Below, one piece after another: positions 9,421 through 18,844 of a DNA stretch of 64,000 bases. The notes under the pieces are model-generated. The model was not told the DNA's origin and did no database searches. It worked only from the letters and a program-made list of their open reading frames with translations. Both the position numbers and the translations under genes were made by a program. Position 1 is the stretch's first letter; each line of letters opens with the position of its first letter. The stretch covers positions 1-64,000 of the forward strand of contig JADJLB010000002.1 of assembly GCA_016705685.1 (NCBI GenBank). The letters are read 5' to 3'. Origin of the DNA: Propionivibrio sp. GTDB lineage: Bacteria > Pseudomonadota > Gammaproteobacteria > Burkholderiales > Rhodocyclaceae.

Positions 9421-10095
9421 TTACTCGCCGAAGCAGCGCAGGCCGGGGAGGTCGAGAATGGTGATGCTGCCGTAGTCAATATGCAGCAGACCGGCCTCTT
9501 CCAGCTTGCGTAGCGCCTGATTGACGCGCTGCCGCGAGATGCCGGCAAGCAGGCCGATTTCTTCCTGCGATATTTTCAGTTCCAGGTTGCTTTCCGGGTA
9601 GAGCACCGGGTTGTACAGCGAGGCAAGACAACGGGCGAGACGCGAATCGGTGTCGAGCAGGCGTTCGTGTTCCATCATGCCGATAAACTGGCCGAGTCGT
9701 TCATTGAGCTGGATCAGCAGGAAGCGATTGAAGTGAATGCTGTTATCGTGTAGCCACTGGAAGGTGGCACGGTTCATGTAGGCCACACGCGATTCGCGCA
9801 GCGCAATTACGTCGTATTTTCGGGGTTCGTCCTTGAGCATCGAGCCTTCGCCGAACCAGCCCCCGGCCGACAGCCCGAGGAAAGAAGTCGCCTTGCCGGT
9901 GCTCCAGTTGCTTGCCATCTTGACCAGGCCATCGACGATACCCATCCAGTAGTCGACCGGTTCTCCTTTCATGCACACGAATCCGCCCGTCGGGATGGTG
10001 CGAACGACGATACCGTCGATGACGTTGCGCAGTTGTTCTTCCGTCAGTTCGCGGGCCCAGCTTGAAGCCAGCAACATTTCGTTTAACGAGCGCAT
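9421..10095 (-). CDS. Crp/Fnr-family transcriptional regulator
   Basis: The 224-residue product has an N-terminal cyclic-nucleotide-binding-type beta-barrel (GGFVCMKGEPVDYW, then GGWFGEGSML), a long dimerisation helix and a C-terminal winged helix with recognition segment ISRQRVNQALRKLEEAGLL. No FNR-type N-terminal cysteine cluster is seen, so oxygen sensing by an Fe-S cluster is unlikely. I chose ATG 10095 rather than the upstream ATG at 10185. The added 30 residues do not look like the family, and they would cover the palindrome at 10105-10126, a likely operator. It is transcribed away from the acyl-CoA ligase-Liv operon and is the obvious candidate regulator of it. Confidence 0.88.
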   Translation of the reverse strand: MRSLNEMLLASSWARELTEEQLRNVIDGIVVRTIPTGGFVCMKGEPVDYWMGIVDGLVKMASNWSTGKATSFLGLSAGGWFGEGSMLKDEPRKYDVIALRESRVAYMNRATFQWLHDNSIHFNRFLLIQLNERLGQFIGMMEHERLLDTDSRLARCLASLYNPVLYPESNLELKISQEEIGLLAGISRQRVNQALRKLEEAGLLHIDYGSITILDLPGLRCFGE

Positions 10096-10104
10096 TTTTT
10101 TACC

Positions 10105-10126
10105 AATTGTCAGGTAGGTGACAATT
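10105..10126. promoter_or_regulatory. Crp/Fnr-type operator palindrome
   Basis: AATTGTCA-GGTAGG-TGACAATT is a perfect 8-base inverted repeat with a 6-base spacer. The TGTCA-N6-TGACA core has the half-site spacing typical of Crp-family sites. It lies 10 bases upstream of the Crp-family gene's ATG at 10095, consistent with autoregulation. It is about 200 bases from the divergent ligase gene, so control of both directions is possible. Confidence 0.6.
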
Positions 10127-10327
10127 ATAGTGCCGTGCACCAAATAGACTAAGCGTTGAACCAGTTTATGGGCCATCGTCAGCACGACAGGTCGCGGAGC
10201 GGCGTGACAACCTGGCTGAAGCGAATAATCTCCGCTGGCAACGGAGCAGAATATATTGGCTGGATTTTAGACCGACAACTCTCTATCCTTGACGCTGATG
10301 ACGGTTAATTGAACCGAGGGGGAACAT

Positions 10328-12286
10328 ATGCCAGAGATGGCGTCTTCCCGGGCGATGGATACCTTCCCTCGCCTGTTGTTTCACCATGCACAGGTACGCG
10401 GATCAAAGACCGCCATGCGCGAGAAGGATCTCGGCATCTGGCAGTCGTGGTCTTGGCGTGACGTTGCCGAGCAGGTGGGCGCCCTGGCTTGCGGCTTGGC
10501 CCAGATGGGCTTCAAGCGAGGCGACAACCTGGCGATCATCGGCGACAACCGCCCCCGCCTTTACATGACGATGGCGGCTGTGCAGTGCCTCGGGGGAGTT
10601 CCCGTCCCGCTGTATCAGGATGCCGTGGCCTACGAAATGCTCTTTGTCCTGCAGGATGCCGGCATTCGCTTTGCCCTGGTCGAAGATCAGGAGCAGGTGG
10701 ACAAACTGCTCGAAATCAAGGAGCAATTACCGCTGCTTGATCTGATCGCCTACGACGACCCACGGGGCATGCGGCACTACAATCAGCCCTCGATCCATAG
10801 CATTGAGGAACTGATGGCAATGGGGCGAATCCATCACCAGAACCACCCCGATTTCCTCAATGACGAAGTGGCCCAGGGCGACAGCGACGACATCAGCGTC
10901 ATGCTCTACACCTCCGGCACGACGGGCAAACCCAAGGGCGTTTGTCTGACCCACAACGCTTTTATCAGCGCAGCACGTGGCGGTATCGGGTTTGACCACC
11001 TGACCGCCGACGAAGACATCCTTTCGTATCTGCCGATGGCCTGGGTGGGGGATCACCTGTTCTCGTATGCGCAGGCCATGTATGCCGGCTTCACCATCAA
11101 CTGCCCGGAATCCGGCGATACGGTGATGACCGATCTGCGCGAAATCGGCCCGACCTATTACTTTGCACCGCCCCGCATATTCGAGAATCTGCTGACGCAG
11201 GTGATGATCCGTATGGAAGACGCCAGTATCATCAAGCAGAAGCTGTTTCATTTCTTCATGAAGGTGGCGCGGCGCTGCGGGTCCGATGTCCTTGACGGCA
11301 AGCCGGTGCCGGCCGGCGATCGCCTGCTCTATGCACTGGGCAATATTCTTATTTTCGCCCCCCTTAAAAACGTCCTCGGACTGAGCCGGGTGCGCGTGGC
11401 CTATACGGCCGGCGCGGCGATCGGGCCGGATCTTTTTCGTTTTTATCGTTCGATCGGCATCAACCTCAAGCAGTTGTACGGACAGACCGAAACCTGCGCC
11501 TACGTTTGTCTCCAGCCCGACGGCGAAATCAAGTTCGATAGCGTAGGCAAACCAGCGCCGGGCGTCGAAGTGAAAATCGCCGACAACAGCGAGATACTGG
11601 TCAAAGGCCCGATGGTGCTGAAGGAATATTACAAGCGCCCGGATGCGACGGCCGAGGCGATCAACGCCGAAGGGTATTTCATGACCGGCGACGCCGGCCT
11701 GATCGACGATGAAGGCCACCTGAAAATCATCGATCGTGCCAAGGACGTCGGCAAACTGGCCAATGGCGCGATGTACGCGCCAAATTTTATCGAGAACAAG
11801 CTGAAATTCTTCCAGCACATCAAGGAAGCGGTGGTTTTCGGCGATCAGCGCGAGATGGTCTGCGCGTTCATCAATATCGACATCGGCGCGGTCGGAAACT
11901 GGGCCGAACGGCGCGGCATCGCCTATTCAGGGTATACCGATCTGGCCGCCAAGACGGAAGTCTATCAACTGATCCAGGATTGTATCGAACAGGTCAATGG
12001 CGATCTGATGACCGAAGGCGCATTGGCCGATTCGCAGATCCATCGCTTCCTGATTCTGCACAAGGAACTGGATCCGGATGACGACGAATTGACGCGGACA
12101 CGCAAGGTAAGGCGCGACTTCGTCGCCGAAAAATATGCCGTATTGATCAGCGCCCTTTACGGCGGCAAGTCCAGCCAGTTTATCGAAACGGCAGTCAAGT
12201 TCGAGGACGGCCGGCAGGGCAAAGTGGCCGCCGACTTGCACATCCGCGATCTCAAGACCTTCGGCAGCGCCGGGAGGGCGGCCTGA
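10328..12286 (+). CDS. AMP-binding long-chain acyl-CoA synthetase-like ligase
   Basis: The 652-residue adenylate-forming enzyme has the P-loop TSGTTGKPKG at 195-204, a YGQTET motif, YFMTGDAGLID, and IIDRAKDVGKLANG near the hinge. The length and order fit long-chain or bubblegum-type acyl-CoA synthetases, which convert a carboxylic acid, ATP and CoA to acyl-CoA. GAGGGGGAAC before ATG 10328 is a strong ribosome binding site. It is the first gene of a seven-gene operon with a Liv-type transporter, and its stop shares one base with the livG start (TGATG). The true substrate may be a fatty, aromatic or alicyclic acid; the sequence does not decide. Confidence 0.87.
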   Translation: MPEMASSRAMDTFPRLLFHHAQVRGSKTAMREKDLGIWQSWSWRDVAEQVGALACGLAQMGFKRGDNLAIIGDNRPRLYMTMAAVQCLGGVPVPLYQDAVAYEMLFVLQDAGIRFALVEDQEQVDKLLEIKEQLPLLDLIAYDDPRGMRHYNQPSIHSIEELMAMGRIHHQNHPDFLNDEVAQGDSDDISVMLYTSGTTGKPKGVCLTHNAFISAARGGIGFDHLTADEDILSYLPMAWVGDHLFSYAQAMYAGFTINCPESGDTVMTDLREIGPTYYFAPPRIFENLLTQVMIRMEDASIIKQKLFHFFMKVARRCGSDVLDGKPVPAGDRLLYALGNILIFAPLKNVLGLSRVRVAYTAGAAIGPDLFRFYRSIGINLKQLYGQTETCAYVCLQPDGEIKFDSVGKPAPGVEVKIADNSEILVKGPMVLKEYYKRPDATAEAINAEGYFMTGDAGLIDDEGHLKIIDRAKDVGKLANGAMYAPNFIENKLKFFQHIKEAVVFGDQREMVCAFINIDIGAVGNWAERRGIAYSGYTDLAAKTEVYQLIQDCIEQVNGDLMTEGALADSQIHRFLILHKELDPDDDELTRTRKVRRDFVAEKYAVLISALYGGKSSQFIETAVKFEDGRQGKVAADLHIRDLKTFGSAGRAA

Positions 12287-13068
12287 TGAACCATCAGATC
12301 GGTGACGTCATTCTCGACCTGAAGAACGTTTCGCTGGCCTTCGGCGGCGTCAAGGCGCTGACCGATATTTCCTTCGACGTTCGCGAACACGAAATCCGCG
12401 CCATCATCGGCCCCAATGGCGCCGGCAAGAGTTCGATGCTCAACGTGATCAACGGTGTCTATCGGCCACAGCAAGGCGAGATTATCCTGCGCGGCGAGCA
12501 CTTTGCCCGCATGAACCCCTACAAGGCCGCCAAGGCCGGCATCTCGCGCACGTTTCAGAACATCGCCCTGTTCAAGGGAATGAACGTGATCGACAACATG
12601 ATGACCGGGCGCAACCTGAAGATTCGGAGCAATCTGATCCAGCAGGCTTTCTGGTGGGGACCGGCGCGGCGTGAGGAACTGGCACATCGCGCCAAGGTCG
12701 AGGAAGTGATCGACTTTCTGGAAATCCAGCACATACGCAAAACGCCGGTCGGGCGACTGCCTTATGGCCTGCAGAAGCGCGTCGACCTCGGACGCGCGCT
12801 GGCCATGGAGCCGAGCATCCTGCTGCTCGACGAACCGATGGCCGGCATGAACGTCGAAGAGAAGCAGGACATGTGTCGCTTTATTCTCGACATCAATGAT
12901 CAGTTCGGCACGACCATCGTGTTGATCGAACACGACATGGCGGTGGTCATGGATATTTCCGACCGCGTGGTAGTGCTCGACTACGGCAAGAAGATCGGCG
13001 ACGGCAACCCGGACGAAGTTCGTGCCAGCCCGGAAGTTATCAGCGCCTACCTCGGCGTCAGCCACTAA
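12286..13068 (+). CDS. livG: ABC transporter ATP-binding protein, LivG type
   Basis: The 260-residue ATPase has Walker A GPNGAGKS at 42-49, a variant signature LPYGLQKR at 158-165 and Walker B ILLLDEP at 178-184. Its tail (DYGKKIGDGNPDEV, then AYLGV) is typical of LivG-type subunits. It would power uptake of an amphipathic substrate together with the permeases at 13080 and 14025, the second ATPase at 16611 and the binding protein at 15189. Its start overlaps the preceding ligase stop by one base, indicating translational coupling. Confidence 0.92.
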   Translation: MNHQIGDVILDLKNVSLAFGGVKALTDISFDVREHEIRAIIGPNGAGKSSMLNVINGVYRPQQGEIILRGEHFARMNPYKAAKAGISRTFQNIALFKGMNVIDNMMTGRNLKIRSNLIQQAFWWGPARREELAHRAKVEEVIDFLEIQHIRKTPVGRLPYGLQKRVDLGRALAMEPSILLLDEPMAGMNVEEKQDMCRFILDINDQFGTTIVLIEHDMAVVMDISDRVVVLDYGKKIGDGNPDEVRASPEVISAYLGVSH

Positions 13069-13079
13069 GGAGCGAAGGC

Positions 13080-14009
13080 ATGGGTTTTTTCCTTGAAACA
13101 CTGATCGGCGGGCTGATGGCCGGCATGCTCTATTCGCTGGTCGCGCTGGGTTTTGTGCTGATCTACAAGGCTTCCGGCGTGTTCAACTTTGCGCAGGGAT
13201 CGATGGTGCTGTTTGCGGCGCTGGCCATGGCCCGCTTTGCCGAATGGCTGCCGCACTGGCTCGGGCTGGACAGCCTGTGGCTGGCGAACACGATTGCCTT
13301 TGTCATTGCCGGAGCGTTGATGTTTGTCGTCGCCTGGTTAATCGAACGGCTGGTATTGCGTTATCTGGTGAATCAGGAGGGCGCGACGCTGCTGATGGCC
13401 ACGCTTGGAATCGCCTATGTCCTTGAAGGCATCGGCACCAGCCTGTTCGGAAACAATATCTACAGCATCGATGTGGGCATGCCCAAAGAGCCGGTATTTA
13501 TCCTCGACGGTCTTTTCGAAGGCGGGCTGCTGATCAACAAGGAGGACTTCATCGCCGCGCTGATCGCTGCCTTGCTGGTCGGATTGCTGGCGCTCTTTTT
13601 CCAGAAGACGACGACCGGGCGCGCTCTGCGGGCGGTTGCCGACGATCATCAGGCGGCGCAGTCGATCGGTATCCCTCTCAATCGCATCTGGGTGATCATC
13701 TGGTTCGTCGCCGGCCTGGTCGCGCTGGTTGCCGGCGTCATCTGGGGGTCCAAGCTTGGCGTTCAATTCTCGTTAGTAACGGTGGCGCTGCGCGGTTTAC
13801 CGGTCGTCATTCTCGGCGGATTGACCTCGATTCCCGGAGCGATCATCGGCGGGTTGATCATCGGGGTTGGCGAAAAGCTTTCCGAGGTTTATCTTGGGCC
13901 GATGATCGGCGGTGGCATCGAGATCTGGTTCGCCTACCAACTGGCGCTGGTTTTTCTGCTGTTCAGGCCGCAAGGGCTGTTCGGTGAAAAAATCATCGAT
14001 CGCGTGTAA
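13080..14009 (+). CDS. livH: branched-chain-type ABC transporter permease, LivH type
   Basis: A 309-residue integral membrane protein with about eight hydrophobic segments and the LivH hallmarks GLMAGMLYSLVALGFVLIYK at the N-terminus and GRALRAVADDHQAAQSIGI in the central cytoplasmic loop that contacts the ATPase. An AAGGAG site sits before ATG 13080, 11 bases after livG. With LivM it forms the inner-membrane channel. The family imports branched-chain amino acids, but relatives beside acyl-CoA ligases carry aromatic or dicarboxylic acids, so the substrate is open. Confidence 0.92.
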   Translation: MGFFLETLIGGLMAGMLYSLVALGFVLIYKASGVFNFAQGSMVLFAALAMARFAEWLPHWLGLDSLWLANTIAFVIAGALMFVVAWLIERLVLRYLVNQEGATLLMATLGIAYVLEGIGTSLFGNNIYSIDVGMPKEPVFILDGLFEGGLLINKEDFIAALIAALLVGLLALFFQKTTTGRALRAVADDHQAAQSIGIPLNRIWVIIWFVAGLVALVAGVIWGSKLGVQFSLVTVALRGLPVVILGGLTSIPGAIIGGLIIGVGEKLSEVYLGPMIGGGIEIWFAYQLALVFLLFRPQGLFGEKIIDRV

Positions 14010-14024
14010 CCGGAGCGCAGGCAA

Positions 14025-15101
14025 ATGCTATACAGGGAAAACGGCCAGTTCAAGACGACCTACGCGGCGGATCAACAGATCTTTCCGATAGCCCAGGACC
14101 GCTGGACCATCCTCGGCATCCTGCTCATTGCGTTCATCGCGATTCCGTTGCTGGTCGACGAATATCTGTTCCGCGCCATTCTGATTCCTTTCTTGATCCT
14201 CTCCCTGGCCGCCATCGGCGTCAATATCCTGGTTGGCTATTGCGGGCAGATCACCCTCGGTGCTGGAGCGTTCATGGCCGTTGGCGCTTATGCCGCCTAC
14301 AATTTCCATATCCGCATCGAGGGCCTGCCGCTGCTCGTTTCCATCCTGCTCGGCGGCCTTACTTCGGCGCTGGTCGGAATTGTTTTCGGGATACCCAGCC
14401 TGCGCGTGCGCGGGCTTTACCTGGCCGTTGCCACCCTGGCCGCGCAGTTCTTCACCGACTGGGTGTTTCTGCGTATTCCCTGGTTCACCGACAATTCCTC
14501 TTCCGGGTCGGTTTCCGTCTCCAACCTGCAGGTGATGGGCTGGCAGATCGACAATCCGGTCAGCAAGTACCTGTTCTGCCTTATCTTCCTGACGATCTTC
14601 GCATTGCTGGCGAAGAACATGACGCGCTGCGCCATTGGCCGGCAGTGGATGGCGATACGCGATATGGACGTTGCCGCCGAAGTGATCGGCATCCGGCCCC
14701 TATTTGCCAAGCTGTCGGCGTTTGCCGTCAGTTCCTTTTTTGTCGGCACCGCCGGCGCGCTCTGGGGGTTTATCCATCTGGCATCGTGGGAGCCGGCGGC
14801 CTTTTCGGTCGATCGCTCGTTCCAGTTGCTGTTCATGGTCATCATCGGCGGTCTCGGGACGATCATGGGCAGCCTTTTCGGCGCCGCCTTCATCGTCGTC
14901 TTGCCGATTGTCCTAAATCAGTTTCTGCCGGCACTCGGCGGCGTGTTCGGCATCAAGATTTCGACGGCGGGTGTATCGCATGCTGAATTGATCATCTTTG
15001 GCGGCCTGATCGTCTTCTTCTTGATCAAGGAGCCGCATGGCATTGCCCGCCTGTGGTCCACCGGCAAGGAGAAGCTCCGGCTCTGGCCCTTCCCGCATTG
15101 A
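14025..15101 (+). CDS. livM: branched-chain-type ABC transporter permease, LivM type
   Basis: A 358-residue multi-spanning protein. LSLAAIGVNILVGYCGQITL and GIPSLRVRGLYLAVATLA are characteristic of LivM, as is the central loop with IRDMDVAAEVIGI. It is 15 bases downstream of livH on the same strand and should pair with it as the second half of the membrane channel. The C-terminus is short and basic, with no fused ATPase. Confidence 0.92.
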   Translation: MLYRENGQFKTTYAADQQIFPIAQDRWTILGILLIAFIAIPLLVDEYLFRAILIPFLILSLAAIGVNILVGYCGQITLGAGAFMAVGAYAAYNFHIRIEGLPLLVSILLGGLTSALVGIVFGIPSLRVRGLYLAVATLAAQFFTDWVFLRIPWFTDNSSSGSVSVSNLQVMGWQIDNPVSKYLFCLIFLTIFALLAKNMTRCAIGRQWMAIRDMDVAAEVIGIRPLFAKLSAFAVSSFFVGTAGALWGFIHLASWEPAAFSVDRSFQLLFMVIIGGLGTIMGSLFGAAFIVVLPIVLNQFLPALGGVFGIKISTAGVSHAELIIFGGLIVFFLIKEPHGIARLWSTGKEKLRLWPFPH

Positions 15102-15188
15102 GTTACGACTCGCCCTCCGATTTCACGTTTCTTGAAGTGTTTTATCGCAGTCGCAGCAGATGTTCCATCAATAAGAGAGGAGACACCC

Positions 15189-16526
15189 ATGAACATACGA
15201 AAACTTGCATTGTCTGCATCACTTTGCACCCTGGCGCTGACGTCGCTGGCCCCGACGCAGGCGAGCGCCGCCGCCAAGGACCAATACTTTCCCGTCCTGG
15301 TTTATCGCACGGGCGCTTATGCGGCCAATGGTGCTCCCTGGGCCAACGGGTATATTGATTACCTGAAGTTGGTCAATGCCAGGGGCGGCATCAACGGCGT
15401 CAAGATCATTTTTGAAGAATGCGAAACGGGTTACGCGACCGACCGCGGCGTCGAATGCTATGAGCGCCTGAAAGGCAAGAATGGTGGCGCGACGGTATTC
15501 CAGCCCCTGTCGACCGGCGTCACGTTTGCATTGACCGAAAAAGCACCGGTGGACAAGATTCCGCTGATCACCGCAGGTTACGGCCGTAGCGAATCTCAGA
15601 ATGGCGCCGTATTCACCTGGAATTTCCCTTTGCTGGGCACCTACTGGGTCGGCGCCGATGTGGCCATCCAGTATTTTGCCAAGAAGTTGGGAGGCGTTGC
15701 CAACTTGAAGGGCAAGAAGATCGCCCTGGTGTACCACGACAGCCCCTATGGCAAGGAGCCGATTCCGGTGCTCGAGGAGTTGGGCAAGAAATACGGTTTC
15801 GACGTGCAACTGTTGCCTGTGGCTCACCCCGGCGTCGAGCAAAAAGCCACCTGGCTGCAGATTCGCCAGCACCGACCGGACTACGTCCTGCTCTGGGGTT
15901 GGGGGGTGATGAACTCGACCGCCTTGCGCGAAGCGCAATCGACCGGCTACCCGCGCGACAAGATGATGGGTATCTGGTGGGCGGGCGCCGAGCCTGATGT
16001 CAAGGATGTCGCCGAAGGTGCCAAGGGCTATAGCGCGTTGGCATTGCAACATGGTGCCGAGCCCGACGCCAAGGTAGTCAAGGACATCCTGTCGATGGTC
16101 TACGCCAAGGGGCAAGGCACGGGATCGAAGGAAGAGGTCGGCCAGGTGCTCTATATGCGTGGTCTGCTTTCGTCGATGCTTGGTGTTGAAGGCGTTCGCA
16201 AGGCACAGGAACGCTTTGGCAAGGGAAAGGTGATGACTGGCGAACAAGTGCGCTGGGGCCTGGAAAACCTCAACCTCGACCAGAAGACCCTGGATGCGAT
16301 GGGTTTTGCCGGGGTGATGCGCCCGGTGCAGACTTCGTGTCTTGACCACATGGGCTCGTCCTGGGTGCGTATTGAGACCTGGAACGGCAACAAGTGGGAA
16401 TTCTCCACTCCCGACTGGTACCAGGCCGACGAGAAGTTCCTGCGGCCGATGGTGATGCTGGCTTCCGGCAAATACGCCGAAGAGAAGAAGCTCAAGCCGC
16501 GTACGCCTGAAGAGTGCAAGCTGTAG
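15189..16526 (+). CDS. periplasmic substrate-binding protein of Liv-type transporter
   Basis: The 445-residue protein has a clear signal peptide (NIRKLALSASLCTLALTSLA, cleavage near ASAAA). A type-I periplasmic binding fold follows, with YLKLVNARGGINGVKI, typical of Liv-type receptors. ATG 15189 is preferred over the frame opening at 15132, because AGAGGAGA lies just before it and the signal peptide starts there. At over 400 mature residues it is longer than classical LivJ/K (about 350), like receptors of the aromatic- or fatty-acid-associated subgroup. It captures the ligand for the permeases encoded upstream. Confidence 0.9.
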   Translation: MNIRKLALSASLCTLALTSLAPTQASAAAKDQYFPVLVYRTGAYAANGAPWANGYIDYLKLVNARGGINGVKIIFEECETGYATDRGVECYERLKGKNGGATVFQPLSTGVTFALTEKAPVDKIPLITAGYGRSESQNGAVFTWNFPLLGTYWVGADVAIQYFAKKLGGVANLKGKKIALVYHDSPYGKEPIPVLEELGKKYGFDVQLLPVAHPGVEQKATWLQIRQHRPDYVLLWGWGVMNSTALREAQSTGYPRDKMMGIWWAGAEPDVKDVAEGAKGYSALALQHGAEPDAKVVKDILSMVYAKGQGTGSKEEVGQVLYMRGLLSSMLGVEGVRKAQERFGKGKVMTGEQVRWGLENLNLDQKTLDAMGFAGVMRPVQTSCLDHMGSSWVRIETWNGNKWEFSTPDWYQADEKFLRPMVMLASGKYAEEKKLKPRTPEECKL

Positions 16527-16610
16527 TTCCCGGAGGGCTCGTCACGGCGAGTCCAAAGTCCGCCCTTCCGTTTGCGGGAGGGCGGGTCGAAACGATTGCG
16601 AAGAGACGCC

Positions 16611-17423
16611 ATGAGCACCGCCAACATCCTTCTCAAAGTCAACAGCATCGAGGTGATCTATAACCACGTGATCCTCGTTCTCAAAGGCGTTTCTTTCAGC
16701 GTTCCCGAAGGCGGCATTGTGGCCTTGCTGGGGGGCAATGGCGCCGGCAAGACGACAACCCTGCGCGCAGTCAGCAATCTGCTGCGCGGCGAACGTGGCG
16801 AAGTTACCAAGGGCACCATCGAATTGCGCGACGAGCGGATAGAAGCGCTCACACCGGCACAACTGGTCAAGCGCGGCGTCATACAGGTCATGGAAGGGCG
16901 GCACTGCTTCGCCCATCTGAGCATTGAAGAAAATCTCCTGACCGGCACCTACACACGAACCGACGGCAAGGCAGCAATTGCCGAGACGCTCGACAAGGTT
17001 TACACCTACTTTCCTCGCCTCAAAACTCGCCGCACCAGCCAGGCGGCCTACACCTCGGGCGGCGAGCAGCAGATGTGCGCCATCGGCCGTGCATTGATGG
17101 CCAATCCGCGCATGGTGCTGCTCGACGAGCCCTCGATGGGGTTGGCGCCGCAAATCGTCGACGAGGTGTTCACCATCGTCAAGGATCTGAATCAGAACGA
17201 AGGCGTGACCTTTCTGTTGGCCGAACAAAACACCAACATGGCGCTGCGCTACGCCGACTTCGGCTACATCCTCGAAAACGGCCGGGTGGTGATGGAAGGT
17301 GCTGCGGCCGAACTGGCGAACAACGAAGACGTCAAGGAGTTCTATCTCGGGCTGTCCTCCGCTGGGCGCAAGAGCTTCCGCGATGTCAAACACTACCGGC
17401 GGCGAAAACGCTGGCTTTCTTAG
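16611..17423 (+). CDS. livF: ABC transporter ATP-binding protein, LivF type
   Basis: The 270-residue ATPase has Walker A GGNGAGKT at 41-48, signature TSGGEQQ and Walker B MVLLDEPSMGLAP. VMEGRHCFAHLSIEENL is the LivF-type Q-loop region. Start ATG 16611 is chosen over 16572 because the family begins close to the first strand. The C-terminus carries a basic extension (RRRKRW) beyond the usual family end. It would complete the five-subunit transporter. It lies 84 bases after the binding-protein gene. Confidence 0.9.
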   Translation: MSTANILLKVNSIEVIYNHVILVLKGVSFSVPEGGIVALLGGNGAGKTTTLRAVSNLLRGERGEVTKGTIELRDERIEALTPAQLVKRGVIQVMEGRHCFAHLSIEENLLTGTYTRTDGKAAIAETLDKVYTYFPRLKTRRTSQAAYTSGGEQQMCAIGRALMANPRMVLLDEPSMGLAPQIVDEVFTIVKDLNQNEGVTFLLAEQNTNMALRYADFGYILENGRVVMEGAAAELANNEDVKEFYLGLSSAGRKSFRDVKHYRRRKRWLS

Positions 17424-17528
17424 ACGGCACGTTTCCCGTCAGCCCGCATCGGCCAGAGGCGAATTCTGGCACGACGCAACTTCAATAACGCCTGAACAGG
17501 CGACGACACATTTCCACTGGGGCATGTC

Positions 17529-18785
17529 ATGGATTATTACGATACGCTTGAAACCCGACCACCCGGCGAGCGCGAAGCCTGGCTGATGGACCGCCTGCCC
17601 GACCAGGTGGCGCATGCACAAGGCAAATCGGACTATTTTTCCCGTGTATTGGGCGGATTCGACGCCAAGGCCGTTCGTACGCGCGAGGCGCTGGCCCGCT
17701 TGCCGGTGACGCGCAAATGCGATTTGATCGAATTGCAAAAGGCGATGCCGCCCTTCGGCGGCCTGAACGCGACGCCGCTCGCCCATCTCTCGCGGGTCTT
17801 CGCGTCGCCCGGCCCGATCTACGACCCTGAGGGGCGTGGCCAAGACTGGTGGCGCTTTGGCCGTGTCATGTTCTCGGCGGGTTTCGCGGCGGGCGATCTG
17901 GTGCATAACACCTTTGCCTACCACTTCACGCCGGCAGGCTTCATGCTTGAAGGCGCGGCGCACAAGCTGGGCTGCCCCGTCTTTCCGGCCGGCACCGGAC
18001 AGACCGATATGCAGGTGCAAGCCATTGCCGATCTCAAGCCAGCGGCCTATGTCGGCACCCCGTCCTTTTTGCGCATCATTCTTGAGAAAGGCGACGAACT
18101 CGGCGCGGATGTGTCTTCGCTGAAGAAGGCCGTCGTCTCCGGAGAAGCGTTACCGGCCTCGGTGCGTAAGCTGATTAATGACCGTGGTATTGTCGTCCGG
18201 CAGGCCTATGCCACGGCCGATCTCGGCGTCATCGCCTACGAATCACCGAGCGAGGAAGGCTTGATCGTCGACGAAGATATTCTGCTGGAAATCGTCCGTC
18301 CGGGAACCGGCGACCCGGTGCCTGAAGGCGAAGTTGGCGAAGTCGTCGTCACCAGTTTCAACCCCGATTATCCGCTGATCCGTTTTGCCACCGGCGACCT
18401 CTCAGCGATACTCGGCGGCATCAGCCCTTGCGGCCGTACCAATGTGCGCATCAAGGGCTGGATGGGACGCGCCGACCAGACAACGAAGGTCAGAGGGATA
18501 TTCGTACATCCTTCGCAGGTCGCTGCGGTCATTGCGCGACACGTGCAGATCGGCAAGGCGCGACTGGTGGTCGACAGCGAAGGGGGCGCGGATTGCATGA
18601 CGTTGCACTGTGAAACGCAGCCTGCGGCAGGGCAGGGCCATGACGCTCCGGCCGGCGATCTGAGCATCGCCGTCGTCGCCAGCATCCGCGACATCACCAA
18701 GCTACGCGGCGAAGTGCAGCTCTGTGCCGCCGGCAGCCTGCCCAACGACGGCAAGGTGATTGAAGATATCCGCCGCTACGAGTGA
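17529..18785 (+). CDS. phenylacetate-CoA ligase (PaaK)-like adenylate-forming enzyme
   Basis: The 418-residue protein resembles PaaK-group ligases: an early LPVTRKCDLIELQKAMPPFGG stretch, VVSGEALPASVRK, YATADLGVIAYE, a LIRFATGDLSA hinge motif and RADQTTKVRGIFVHPSQV. The usual Gly/Ser/Thr-rich P-loop is replaced by FASPGPIYDPEG, so ATP binding may be altered. The family makes aryl-CoA thioesters. As the last gene of the Liv operon it may act on the imported acid or a later intermediate, giving the operon two different CoA ligases. Confidence 0.82.
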   Translation: MDYYDTLETRPPGEREAWLMDRLPDQVAHAQGKSDYFSRVLGGFDAKAVRTREALARLPVTRKCDLIELQKAMPPFGGLNATPLAHLSRVFASPGPIYDPEGRGQDWWRFGRVMFSAGFAAGDLVHNTFAYHFTPAGFMLEGAAHKLGCPVFPAGTGQTDMQVQAIADLKPAAYVGTPSFLRIILEKGDELGADVSSLKKAVVSGEALPASVRKLINDRGIVVRQAYATADLGVIAYESPSEEGLIVDEDILLEIVRPGTGDPVPEGEVGEVVVTSFNPDYPLIRFATGDLSAILGGISPCGRTNVRIKGWMGRADQTTKVRGIFVHPSQVAAVIARHVQIGKARLVVDSEGGADCMTLHCETQPAAGQGHDAPAGDLSIAVVASIRDITKLRGEVQLCAAGSLPNDGKVIEDIRRYE

Positions 18786-18789
18786 GCTG

Positions 18790-18824
18790 GAAGCGTGTGT
18801 CGAACCACGTGGTCGAAACGCTTC
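18790..18824. terminator. hairpin between convergent genes, possible bidirectional terminator
   Basis: GAAGCG and CGCTTC arms enclose a long imperfect palindrome centred on CCACGTGG. It sits between the stop of the PaaK-like gene (18785) and the stop of the convergent crotonase (18845). No U-tract follows on either strand, so termination efficiency is uncertain. Confidence 0.45.
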
Positions 18825-18844
18825 TGCAGCTCGGTATGTCGCGT

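Noticed and set aside
10727-13101. Minus-strand frames of 363 and 314 codons opposite the ligase and livG
   Set aside because: They lie opposite clear, motif-bearing genes and show only shadow composition.
15219-16349. 376-codon minus-strand frame opposite the binding protein
   Set aside because: Antisense shadow of a gene with signal peptide and operon context.
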